Source: Chitinophagales bacterium (GTDB lineage Bacteria > Bacteroidota > Bacteroidia > Chitinophagales > CAIODY01). From it: a stretch of 64,000 bases of DNA. A model generated the notes under the pieces. It saw only the letters and a list, made by a program, of their open reading frames with translations. It made no database searches and had not been told where the DNA came from. The translations under genes were made by a program, and so were the position numbers. Positions 45,607 to 53,678 of this stretch are shown here, piece by piece. Numbering within the stretch: position 1 is the first letter of the stretch; each line of letters begins with the position of its first letter. The stretch lies in contig JAPJNH010000164.1 of NCBI GenBank assembly GCA_026461075.1, positions 1 through 64,000 of the forward strand. Direction: 5' to 3'.

Positions 45607-46125
45607 ATGGCTAACAAAACGGAACGTACAATATTTGTTATCGACGATGACAGCATGCAATTACAAATGTTAAATGACTATTTAAGTCAGAACTACGTAA
45701 TTAAAATTCATCAGTTTAAAACAGGTGAAGAAGCCATTGCGAACTTACATCTCAATCCGGATATGGTTATCCTTGATTATCATTTAAGTTTAGATAATAG
45801 TGCCATGAATGGGGTGGATGTTTTGAAGCAAATAAAGATTGCAAATCCATCTACCAATGTAATTATACTATCCGGACAAGATAAAATATCTGTTGCGGTA
45901 GAATGCATGAAGCATGGCGCATACGACTATATTGTAAAAAGCGAGAGTGCTTTTGCAAGAATCGAAAACGCATTAGCACGTATTGGAGAGCACTTAAGTA
46001 CGGTTAACCAACTTAAAATTTATAAGCTAGGTTTCCGAATTGCCATTGCAGCAATTGTAATTATTAGTATTATTTCAATCATACTAGTAAAGGCAGGAAT
46101 GGCTTCGGCTAAATATTGGGCCTAA
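45607..46125 (+). CDS. Receiver domain with C-terminal transmembrane anchor
   Basis: A 172-residue protein. Residues 8-125 are a complete receiver: acidic pocket IDDDS, phosphoacceptor D57 in MVILDYHLS, conserved serine in VIILSGQ and lysine in AYDYIVKSE. There is no DNA-binding or enzymatic output. Instead residues 141-164 (LGFRIAIAAIVIISIISIIL) form one hydrophobic helix, with a positively charged stretch just before it, so the receiver faces the cytoplasm and is tail-anchored. There is an insert in the beta3-alpha3 loop (SLDNSAMNG). It is probably the terminal receiver of the relay and a membrane-bound interaction switch. Confidence 0.85.
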   Translation: MANKTERTIFVIDDDSMQLQMLNDYLSQNYVIKIHQFKTGEEAIANLHLNPDMVILDYHLSLDNSAMNGVDVLKQIKIANPSTNVIILSGQDKISVAVECMKHGAYDYIVKSESAFARIENALARIGEHLSTVNQLKIYKLGFRIAIAAIVIISIISIILVKAGMASAKYWA

Positions 46126-46215
46126 TTAATCTTTTGCGTTCACACGCATAAGTATCGTAACTATTTATTGGGGATTCATCTGACGAAAGTTCATTGAGTT
46201 TGTGATATAGAACAA

Positions 46216-46251
46216 ACTGATATTTTCTATATTAGTATAGACAATATCTAT
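46216..46251 (+). promoter_or_regulatory. OxyR-type operator directly upstream of oxyR
   Basis: The pattern is ACTG-N7-CTAT-N6-ATAG-N7-CTAT, three perfect tetrads and one poor. An additional ATAG stands at 46207-46210. The operator ends 3 nt before the ATG, which suits autorepression. CTATA, TATAGA and AATATC fall in the same register as in the katG operator (17 of 22 bases shared over the central part). Confidence 0.65.
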
Positions 46252-46254
46252 AGC

Positions 46255-47187
46255 ATGAACTTACAACAATTAGAATATATCGTAGCGGTAGATCGTTACC
46301 GTCATTTCGTGACGGCAGCGGAGAAATCATATATCACGCAAGCGACCTTGAGCATGATGATTAAGAAATTAGAGGAAGAGCTCGGGATACAAATTTTCGA
46401 TCGCCGAAAGCAGCCTGTAGAACCAACTCCGGCAGGAAAGGAAATCATAGAAAGAGCGCATCGCATCTTATTTGAGGTGCGTAGTATGGAAGATTATGCA
46501 CGTGAAATCAATCACGGCATGACAGGCACTTTAAGCATTGGTATTATCCCCACACTTGCCCCCTATCTCCTTCCAAAATTAATCCCTCCATTCTTAAAAG
46601 AGCTGCCCGATGTACAGTTGCAAATCCATGAACTGCGCACAGCCGACATGATTCAGCAACTCGCCAAGGGAGAATTAGATCTAGGAATCGCAGCTACACC
46701 ATTGGCACAAGAGGCGCTCGTAGAATATCCACTCTTTTATGAGCCCTTCTATGCATATTTGGGAAAGAATGCTAAATCAGATCCTAAAAAATATTTCGAT
46801 CAGAAGTTATTACTCGACAAACAACTTTGGTTGTTGGAAGATGGACATTGTATGCGAACACAAGTATTAGATATCTGTTCGCGCAGAAACAAGCGAAGTC
46901 ATATTCCAATGATACAATACGAATCAGGAAGTATTGAAACCTTGATTCAGCTGGTCGATGAACAAGGCGGTTTAACAATTGTGCCTGCTCTTGCAGTGGA
47001 ACGTTTAACAAAAACACAGAAAACACATCTACGTGAATTTGCACCCCCTACCCCAGTTCGAGAAGTAAGTTTGATTAGTAATAAACACTTCGCACGTAAA
47101 GGCTTACTGAAGGCTGTTCAGCAAATCATTCAGAAGAAAATTGAGTTACCTCAAGAAAAACGACAACAGGTTTTACCGATAGTTTAA
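46255..47187 (+). CDS. oxyR: Hydrogen-peroxide-sensing regulator OxyR
   Basis: A 310-residue LysR-type regulator. The N-terminal winged HTH (MNLQQLEYIVAVDRYRHFVTAAEKSYITQATLSMMIKKLE) aligns with OxyR. The sensor domain holds LLEDGHCMRTQVLDIC with C199 and C208, the same residue numbers as the redox pair of E. coli OxyR. Peroxide oxidation of this pair switches the protein. A matching operator precedes its own gene and katG, 37 kb away, giving direct sequence support for katG control and for autoregulation. A flavin reductase gene follows after 32 nt. Confidence 0.95.
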   Translation: MNLQQLEYIVAVDRYRHFVTAAEKSYITQATLSMMIKKLEEELGIQIFDRRKQPVEPTPAGKEIIERAHRILFEVRSMEDYAREINHGMTGTLSIGIIPTLAPYLLPKLIPPFLKELPDVQLQIHELRTADMIQQLAKGELDLGIAATPLAQEALVEYPLFYEPFYAYLGKNAKSDPKKYFDQKLLLDKQLWLLEDGHCMRTQVLDICSRRNKRSHIPMIQYESGSIETLIQLVDEQGGLTIVPALAVERLTKTQKTHLREFAPPTPVREVSLISNKHFARKGLLKAVQQIIQKKIELPQEKRQQVLPIV

Positions 47188-47197
47188 TGGGATAAAC

Positions 47198-47205
47198 TAC
47201 CTTTG
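47198..47205 (+). promoter_or_regulatory. -7 box TACCTTTG of the flavin reductase gene
   Basis: Perfect TAnnTTTG, 14 nt before ATG 47220, showing that the gene has its own promoter after oxyR. Confidence 0.5.
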
Positions 47206-47219
47206 TACAAACAATATTT

Positions 47220-47744
47220 ATGAAAGATAATTACCTAGTGGTGGCTGGCACCATGCGTCAGCATTCCAATACAGAAAAAGTAGCGAAGTGGTATGTAGAG
47301 CAATTAGAGCAAGCGGGTAAGCGAGTTAGTTATATCAATCTAAATGAACTACCGATAGCACAATTCGATTTGAATCACAAAACAGAGCAGCAGGAGGCGA
47401 TGGAAAATACCATGGTACAACCTGCTACGAAGTTTATTTTTGTGGTCCCTGAATATAATGGTTCATTCCCTGGCGCTTTAAAAGCATGGATCGATTGTTG
47501 CGATGTCAAGACAGCCTTCTGGGGCAAGAAGGCGGCAATTACAGGCTTATCTAGCGGTCGTAATGGCAATTTGCGAGGAATGGATCATCTAACGGGTGTA
47601 TTGAATTATATGAAGATAAATGTCATGCACTATAAGGTTAGCTTGCCGACGATTCCTCAAATTTTGAATGCGGACGGTCAGATTGAAGATGCGGTGCATC
47701 TCGATATGATGAAACGTCAGTTAAGTGATTTCATCGAATTCTAA
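47220..47744 (+). CDS. NAD(P)H-dependent FMN reductase (flavodoxin-fold)
   Basis: A 174-residue flavodoxin-like oxidoreductase. VVAGTMRQHSNTEKVAKWYV is the phosphate-binding loop for FMN, VVPEYNGSFPGALKAWIDCC is the family's PEYN-GSxPGxLKNxID block, and KKAAITGLSSGRNGNLRG follows. It reduces flavins, quinones or azo compounds with NAD(P)H. Position just after oxyR suggests a role in redox homeostasis, but no OxyR site lies before it. Its stop codon overlaps the next start by one base. Confidence 0.9.
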   Translation: MKDNYLVVAGTMRQHSNTEKVAKWYVEQLEQAGKRVSYINLNELPIAQFDLNHKTEQQEAMENTMVQPATKFIFVVPEYNGSFPGALKAWIDCCDVKTAFWGKKAAITGLSSGRNGNLRGMDHLTGVLNYMKINVMHYKVSLPTIPQILNADGQIEDAVHLDMMKRQLSDFIEF

Positions 47745-48370
47745 TGTTTTCCTTTCTAGTATATCGCCAGAAGAATTTGCAGAGCTATTGGATAGCTTAT
47801 TGGATTCTTTTGGCGATTTTACTTTTGACACAGTGTTTGCTGACGCAAGACGAATTATTTTTATTCGTCAATCGTCATACCAATAACTATTTAGATTTAC
47901 CAATGAATGGTATCACCTTCATTGGCTCTGGATGGGTCTTTGGCGCTGTCATCGGTCTTGCTTTCTTTTATAGAGACAAAAGACTGGGCCTTTTATTATT
48001 GAGCACCTATATCTTAAGCACTTTACTTGCACAAGGAATCAAACATATACTACCGGCGATTCCTCGTCCACAACTTCATTTTGCAGAAATAAAGCAAGCG
48101 ATTCGTTTACCGAAAGGAGCAGAAGTTTTAAAATTAGCCAGCTTTCCAAGTGGACATAGCACCTCTATCGCAGCATTGGCAACTATACTAGCTTTTTACT
48201 TCAGGAAGTATTCCATTGCACTGCCGTTATTAGCAATAGCCTTTATAGTAGCCTTTTCACGCGTTTATGTCGCTGCGCACTTTTTTAGAGATATCAGCGC
48301 AGGAATATTTCTCGGGACGGAGGCAGCAGCGATTTGTATATTATTATTTAGAAAAAAACTAGAACAGTAG
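47744..48370 (+). CDS. PAP2-family membrane phosphatase
   Basis: A 208-residue polytopic protein with about six transmembrane helices. Type 2 phosphatidic acid phosphatase motifs are present: KHILPAIPRPQ (motif 1), FPSGHST (motif 2) and SRVYVAAHFFRDISAG (motif 3, catalytic histidine). Spacing in motif 1 is one residue longer than the common K-x6-RP. It dephosphorylates lipid phosphates such as undecaprenyl pyrophosphate, phosphatidate or lipid A; which one is not evident. It overlaps the convergent outer-membrane-like gene by 12 bp. Confidence 0.9.
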   Translation: MFSFLVYRQKNLQSYWIAYWILLAILLLTQCLLTQDELFLFVNRHTNNYLDLPMNGITFIGSGWVFGAVIGLAFFYRDKRLGLLLLSTYILSTLLAQGIKHILPAIPRPQLHFAEIKQAIRLPKGAEVLKLASFPSGHSTSIAALATILAFYFRKYSIALPLLAIAFIVAFSRVYVAAHFFRDISAGIFLGTEAAAICILLFRKKLEQ

Positions 48371-49186
48371 CCCAATCGTTGCAATCATTTCATAGGTTGC
48401 AAAGGCTTCTCTTGCGGTACCTCCGTAGACATTCAGATTATAATAACGAGCGTAATCCGCTTTGTTAGTAAACTCCAAATAAAGTTTGTGATGGAAGCTT
48501 GCACGGACGCCGAATTCAAGGCCTGTATTCCACCCACCGAACTGAAATTGCGTTTTGTTATGACGACCAAACAATTCGTTTTCTACGTGCGGGATTAAGG
48601 GACCTACACCAAATCTTCCAATAGCGTCGATACGTATCGGAGCAGAGGGGCACGTATACCAATTCCAACGCTTCACGATATTAAACAGGAAGAAATTAGC
48701 CCCGTTATTTAAGAAATAATAGTTCCCTGTTTTACGTTGCCACAATACAAGCGAATCCGTATAGCGACCGTTCAAAGTCCCTTGCACGCGGACCATTTGA
48801 CTGTCAGCGATGATATGTTTAGTATGATCAAAATTTAATTCAACACCCCACCCTTTCTTTTCATTAATCCAATAACCTAAGCGATAATTGTATTGCGGAA
48901 TAGTCAAGGCCATCTTAAAAATAGATTTTTCATTCCAACCTGGATGATCATGCGCTTGAACAGCAAGATAGGTATAGTCATTATTTAACTCTGGTTGCGC
49001 GACATGAATATCAGGACGAGTATACCACTCTTTATTGTAGCCCCATGCGAACCAAACTTTATCATGCGAGAGCCATTTTGGGGCTGCCTTCTCGCTTTTT
49101 ACATCACTGTTAGTTGTGGAAGATTGGGCAAAAAGTGAGGAGCACGCTAGTGCAACAAAAAGCAGTAGTAAAAAACCTTTTTTCAT
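48359..49186 (-). CDS. Probable outer-membrane beta-barrel protein
   Basis: A 275-residue exported protein. Signal peptide (1-20, SSLFA^Q), then alternating amphipathic strands with many aromatic residues (VWFAWGYNKEWYTR, YNYRLGYWINEKKGWGVELNF, FGGWNTGLEFGVRASFHHKLYLEF). It ends in phenylalanine (TIGLLF), the usual C-terminal barrel signal. About 10-12 strands seem likely. No specific family was recognised. Position opposite a lipid phosphatase could hint at an envelope-lipid function, but that is speculative. Confidence 0.65.
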   Translation of the reverse strand: MKKGFLLLLFVALACSSLFAQSSTTNSDVKSEKAAPKWLSHDKVWFAWGYNKEWYTRPDIHVAQPELNNDYTYLAVQAHDHPGWNEKSIFKMALTIPQYNYRLGYWINEKKGWGVELNFDHTKHIIADSQMVRVQGTLNGRYTDSLVLWQRKTGNYYFLNNGANFFLFNIVKRWNWYTCPSAPIRIDAIGRFGVGPLIPHVENELFGRHNKTQFQFGGWNTGLEFGVRASFHHKLYLEFTNKADYARYYNLNVYGGTAREAFATYEMIATIGLLF

Positions 49187-49263
49187 AGCAAATAATTAGG
49201 CTACGAAGTAAATAAAAAAAATGAAGATTTAAGCTGATGGAAATCATTCCAACCAATGTATGG

Positions 49264-50487
49264 CTAAATAGTCTGGATAAAATCGCGCATTAGCTTATTT
49301 TGAATCAAATGAGTTATTTCGATGGCTTCATTTTTCAACTGTAAGCTTTCGGCTTTATTCCGAACATTGCTATGTGAAGCTGAAAGTAAGTCCCACGCAG
49401 AAGAAGTTAAAGATGCACTATACCAACCTCCTTTAAAGCTTTTCAGTTCTTCCACTCTTACGATGCCTAAACGCAATCCTTCGAACTGAAGTATTGATTG
49501 AAATTCATAATCGACAATATTGGTTGTCATGGCCCAAAGAATTTCTTCTTTAATTAAATCACTTTGCTTCAAAATATGTTCTGCTCCGATAAATAAAAAT
49601 GTCCGCACCAAACGACCAAGCCAAGCAATTCTAAACGGCGCGTAATTGGTATCCTTAGCATGTTGTATCCCTTCCTTTAATAAGGCTTCTAGCTTTTTGT
49701 CATTCAATTCACCATTGAATGCTTTGGTATAAAGGAAGTTAACAAAGAGTCTTGAATAGAGATGCGGAAAATCAATATGTGCCGAGCTTACTTTCTTCTT
49801 ATAACTTGCTTTAAAAGTTTTAAAAGGAATCAAGCCACCAAAACCTCTTTCGAAGTACTTATTGTTGGCATATTCTTCGTAGAAAATCTTCTCATGAATT
49901 GAAATTTCCTGTGTGGTATAAATGCGTTCGATTGAATTAAGAAAATAAAAGCCATGATTATCCTCGTCTACGAAATGATGGAAATAGGATAAACGAGCTT
50001 TTTCATTTTTCTCAATAGCATGAATGATTTTATCTGCACGAGTAGTGTTAGTACGAAACTCTGTTGCGATTATATGATTCAAGCGAATATGTGCCGGAGA
50101 GAGCGGACTAATTCTACTATAATAATCTGCAAATTCTTCTGCACGCAACATCTCCAACGCTAATAATGCCCTAGATTCAAAGATACTTAAGACATTTACT
50201 TCGGAAATTTGACCGCTCGAAACCTTCTCAAAATCATATACATCACGATAGCCCAGAAATTGCGCAATCGCATTGATATTATATAAGTAGGGTTTGGTGG
50301 TAGAACTAAAGAAGCCTGTTAAACGAGATATGGTATGAGGCGATATTTGATATTTTGCAGCATTAAGAATTTCTGCAATTTTAATAGAGTCGCTATGAGA
50401 TTGCAGTTTACAATTGGTTATGCGTTGCAATTCCTCCAATAAGGCGTTAATTGTTTCGTCTTTTAATTGATACTGCGGCTTGGGCAT
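49264..50487 (-). CDS. HTH-like / helical-repeat regulator, paralog B
   Basis: A 407-residue cytoplasmic protein built like the gene after katG. The N-terminal about 85 residues carry the shared motif YQISPHTISRLTGFFSSTTKP and NINAIAQFLGYRDVYDFEKV. The remaining about 320 residues are helical, TPR-like. Shared positions include S-x-x-T-(L/I)-x-R-L-x-G-F and the downstream GY/GL-x-(S/D)-x-x-DF. Over the C-terminal part the two are only weakly alike, so they are distant paralogs. It lies 3.1 kb from oxyR, whereas paralog A lies next to katG. The exact function is unknown. Confidence 0.5.
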   Translation of the reverse strand: MPKPQYQLKDETINALLEELQRITNCKLQSHSDSIKIAEILNAAKYQISPHTISRLTGFFSSTTKPYLYNINAIAQFLGYRDVYDFEKVSSGQISEVNVLSIFESRALLALEMLRAEEFADYYSRISPLSPAHIRLNHIIATEFRTNTTRADKIIHAIEKNEKARLSYFHHFVDEDNHGFYFLNSIERIYTTQEISIHEKIFYEEYANNKYFERGFGGLIPFKTFKASYKKKVSSAHIDFPHLYSRLFVNFLYTKAFNGELNDKKLEALLKEGIQHAKDTNYAPFRIAWLGRLVRTFLFIGAEHILKQSDLIKEEILWAMTTNIVDYEFQSILQFEGLRLGIVRVEELKSFKGGWYSASLTSSAWDLLSASHSNVRNKAESLQLKNEAIEITHLIQNKLMRDFIQTI

Positions 50488-50553
50488 CTTCTGAAATAAG
50501 GGTTAATTATCAGAAAGTTATACAAATATTTTGAGAGTTAAAACATCTACAAA

Positions 50554-51189
50554 CTATTTACGCAGAACTGCTCTTAGTACCAATCCAGTTCCTATATGGT
50601 ATATACCTTCATTCAAATTCACTTCTAATTCCTCGATATAGTCCAATTCAAAATCTTTACACAAGTTTATAATCTCATCCTTGCTATAAAGCATGGCCTC
50701 CTCTTTAGGTCCGCCCACCTTTGGATTCTTGGCATTATATGCAAGATGGCCTTTACTAAACGCTTCCATAATTAGATAGCCTCCTTTCTTCAAATAAGGT
50801 AAAATAGTACCTATCATCAACTCTTTAACATTCGCAGGAAAATGAGCATAGGACAATGCAATTACATCAAATTGATTCTCCGTATACGGCAAATTATCAT
50901 CCGTATTAACAAAGTATTCAATCTTCACATTATTACTATTAGCCAACTTTTCCGCCTTTTTCATTCCTTCTATACTGATATCAAATGCAAAGACGTCCCA
51001 GCCTAGACCAGCTGCATAAACTGCATTCCGTCCCTCACCCTCTGCAGGGAACAATATTTTCCCAGGCTCTAGTTTTGACAACTGTTCCTTAATAAAATTA
51101 TTTGGTGCCGTACCATAGGCGAATTCCTCTTGTGAATAACGCTCGTCCCACATATGTTTCATGGAATAATTTTTTTCGAAGATAGTCAT
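50554..51189 (-). CDS. Class I SAM-dependent methyltransferase (TehB-like)
   Basis: A 211-residue small-molecule methyltransferase. MWDERYSQEEFAYGTAPNNF is typical of the tellurite-resistance/TehB-like group. Motif I reads ILFPAEGEGRNAVYAAGLG, motif post-I DVFAFDISIEGMKKAEKLA, and ALSYAHFPANVKELM is mid-domain. Motif I has EGEGRN where many relatives have GCGEGRN. The substrate is unknown. The start is uncertain: in-frame ATGs at residues 1, 10 and 13 are possible and the family usually begins near the third. Confidence 0.85.
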   Translation of the reverse strand: MTIFEKNYSMKHMWDERYSQEEFAYGTAPNNFIKEQLSKLEPGKILFPAEGEGRNAVYAAGLGWDVFAFDISIEGMKKAEKLANSNNVKIEYFVNTDDNLPYTENQFDVIALSYAHFPANVKELMIGTILPYLKKGGYLIMEAFSKGHLAYNAKNPKVGGPKEEAMLYSKDEIINLCKDFELDYIEELEVNLNEGIYHIGTGLVLRAVLRK

Positions 51190-51257
51190 TGCACATTAGC
51201 TTTAGTGTAACATTAGATACCTACCATTTTATTTTAAGATAAATAATCAAGAATGCT

Positions 51258-51265
51258 TACATTTG
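51258..51265 (+). promoter_or_regulatory. -7 box TACATTTG of tRNA-Ala
   Basis: Perfect TAnnTTTG ending 13 nt before the first base of the tRNA. Confidence 0.6.
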
Positions 51266-51278
51266 AATTCTCTAAAGC

Positions 51279-51353
<75 letters not shown>

Positions 51354-51354
51354 A

Positions 51355-51392
51355 AAAATACCCCTGAACGAAATTCGTCTTAGGGGTATTTT
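51355..51392 (+). terminator. Intrinsic terminator after tRNA-Ala
   Basis: Stem AAATACCCCT / AGGGGTATTT around a 16-nt loop that itself contains ACGAA/TTCGT, then TTGTTTT. Confidence 0.75.
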
Positions 51393-51444
51393 GTTTTAGG
51401 AAAAAAATATAATAAAAACCATACTCTATACATCCAGGCCTTGA

Positions 51445-52647
51445 CTAGTCTTTTAACGAATACAGCAAATAAATATTCAACAAGTTAAACGCTAAGCCCA
51501 ATAAAGACCAGTACTTAATTTTTACTAATGCTGTTTTTGTATTAAAAACGTATAGCAATAATAAGGGAAAGAAAGCTGCAGGATAACGCATTTGCATAGC
51601 ACTCAACTTAACGGACGCTAAAACCATTAAAAGGATAATAACGGTAATGGATAATTGCTGCCAACTAAATGAATATAGTAATTCATCCTTCATAATCAGT
51701 AAAGCAGCTACAGAAGCCATCGCTAATTCAAGATGAAATATAAGATGGCAAAAACTACGTAAATCATGTGCTGCTAAATCCGTACGCCAATTATCTTGCG
51801 CAAAGTAAAGACAAGCAGTCAGGGTAATAAACACAACTAGATTCTTCCATTGCACTATAAACCAAGACTTGAAATCTCCCTTTAGAAATACATAGGACAG
51901 AAAAAACCAGTTAAGGACAAATTCTGCATTCTGCCAATGGAAGGATCCTAGGCTAACAATCTTGGAACTTGCCGGTGCGATACCCTGCCACAAACTGAAA
52001 ATGTATAGAGGAAAAGGTAGCAGAATTAAGTAAAATAAAACTAATTCTATCCAATGCATCCGCTTCGATACAAACAGATAGAATGGCCATATAAACACTA
52101 CCACAGATAAGTTTTGTTTCCCGATTATTGTCAAGGCTCCCAATAATGCGGATACTAAAATGATTAATCCACGCTTGCGATAAGTATTCCCTTTTTGCTC
52201 CAGAAATTCAATCACCCATAAAAAAACTGTCATTAATAATACTGGCGGAAAATCTCCCATGGCCCGCGCACAAAGCACCACAGAACCCGGAATAAAAATT
52301 ACTATACTGGGATGAAGTAGAAATCCCTTTCGCTTAAGAAGTAGAAAACAAAGCCAAACAGACACAGAAAACTGAACGACAAACAACAAGCGCATTGTTC
52401 CAATATGCGTGCGCACATAAGCTGGAAACAAAGAAAATAACCAAGTGCTTAAAATGCCAGAGGTGCCTTTGTACTGCTGGATAAACGCAGAAGAAAAGAA
52501 ATTTCCCTTCCAATCCAAATTCGACAAATAGATCTGCTCATCGCCGATAGGATGATTAGACGATAGCAAAACAATTGCGCACATTCCTAAAAAAAGCAAG
52601 ATACACTCAAAGGCTATTCTATCCTTAAAAAAAAGTATTAATCTCAT
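51445..52647 (-). CDS. Polytopic membrane protein, GT-C glycosyltransferase-like
   Basis: A 400-residue protein with about ten transmembrane helices. The first extracytoplasmic loop has SNHPIGDEQIYLSNLDWKG, and an acidic DE pair at this place is typical of GT-C glycosyltransferases (ArnT/PMT-like), which use polyprenyl-linked sugars. No stronger family motif was seen, so this is tentative. The gene overlaps the upstream kelch gene by 4 nt (ATGA) and ends a run of four same-strand genes with two cytoplasmic glycosyltransferases. A surface glycan or lipid-modification role is likely. Confidence 0.5.
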   Translation of the reverse strand: MRLILFFKDRIAFECILLFLGMCAIVLLSSNHPIGDEQIYLSNLDWKGNFFSSAFIQQYKGTSGILSTWLFSLFPAYVRTHIGTMRLLFVVQFSVSVWLCFLLLKRKGFLLHPSIVIFIPGSVVLCARAMGDFPPVLLMTVFLWVIEFLEQKGNTYRKRGLIILVSALLGALTIIGKQNLSVVVFIWPFYLFVSKRMHWIELVLFYLILLPFPLYIFSLWQGIAPASSKIVSLGSFHWQNAEFVLNWFFLSYVFLKGDFKSWFIVQWKNLVVFITLTACLYFAQDNWRTDLAAHDLRSFCHLIFHLELAMASVAALLIMKDELLYSFSWQQLSITVIILLMVLASVKLSAMQMRYPAAFFPLLLLYVFNTKTALVKIKYWSLLGLAFNLLNIYLLYSLKD

Positions 52648-53672
52648 TTGCTCGGGACAAAGGTTCGATGAATCCCACTCACCGAAATGCGAGAATGTCT
52701 ACCACCACTAATTAAATGAATCGTATCCTCTATTACTCCACTTAATATACCATGACGTGCTTCTGGTAATTCGCCAATCTTTTGCCACTTCCCTACCGCT
52801 GGATCATAACAATCTATTTCATCCGAACACGACCATACAAATTCACCTCCGAAAACATATATTTTATTTCTATACACTATCGAAGACAAGCCGCCTCTAG
52901 CGGTAGGAATAGAATCTACATGGGACCATTGCTGCTTAGAAAGCGAATAAGCTTCCACTGATCGCAAGGTCTTTCTCAAATCATCTTGTCGACCACTGAT
53001 CACATATAAATTTCGATTCAAAACCTCCATGCGATGGTGATCGCGCGGAGTATGAAACGACTTTAATGCTATCCAATGATTCGTTTTGATAGAATATGCC
53101 CACAAATTATTCTTTACATTTAAATCTAAGCCTACCCCTCCCGCGTAATAAATGGTATCATTCAAATACACGGCAGCACCTGCTCCACGTGCCTCTGGTA
53201 AAGCACTTAAAGATGTCCATGTTTTCAACCTTGGGTTATAAGCATATACTGCCTTCTGCGGTGTATACTTCGCCACATTCACCCCACGATAACGAAAGCC
53301 CAAAGGACCAAAGCCTCCAATTACATAAATCAAACTATCGTCACTAAGTACGGCAGCATGATTTAAAGGCGCGGGCAAACTAGCTTCCTTCTTCCACTCA
53401 TTCGTATGACTATCATACATCCAAAGATCATCGAAGCTACGCATAAAATAATCGAGTCCTCCGAGCACATAAAATTTATTCCCGAATACTGTTCCGCTCG
53501 CCTCTGTACGATGAATCGGCAATTCCTGACGCAAGCCGAAATAACCACCGTCATTTGTTACTTGTTCGTCCAAAGGCAATGACCAGGAAAGATTCCACCA
53601 GCAAAAAAATACGATAAAAGAAATAACGCCCACTGATAATAGTAACAACAGCCATCTGATTTTTTTTGACAT
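52644..53672 (-). CDS. Membrane-anchored kelch-repeat beta-propeller
   Basis: A 342-residue protein: an N-terminal signal anchor (about 5-30, WLLLLLSVGVISFIVFFCWW) followed by a kelch propeller filling the rest. Blades show the di-glycine and later Tyr/Trp pattern: YVLGGLDYF, YVIGGFGPL, YYAGGVGLD, YVISGRQDD, YVFGGEFVW and LISGGRHSR, about six blades in all. It should sit in the periplasm facing outward. Known members include sialate mutarotases and carbohydrate oxidases, but no catalytic residues were recognised. Flanking sugar-transfer genes suggest glycan handling. Confidence 0.8.
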   Translation of the reverse strand: MSKKIRWLLLLLSVGVISFIVFFCWWNLSWSLPLDEQVTNDGGYFGLRQELPIHRTEASGTVFGNKFYVLGGLDYFMRSFDDLWMYDSHTNEWKKEASLPAPLNHAAVLSDDSLIYVIGGFGPLGFRYRGVNVAKYTPQKAVYAYNPRLKTWTSLSALPEARGAGAAVYLNDTIYYAGGVGLDLNVKNNLWAYSIKTNHWIALKSFHTPRDHHRMEVLNRNLYVISGRQDDLRKTLRSVEAYSLSKQQWSHVDSIPTARGGLSSIVYRNKIYVFGGEFVWSCSDEIDCYDPAVGKWQKIGELPEARHGILSGVIEDTIHLISGGRHSRISVSGIHRTFVPSK

Positions 53673-53678
53673 ATGCTT

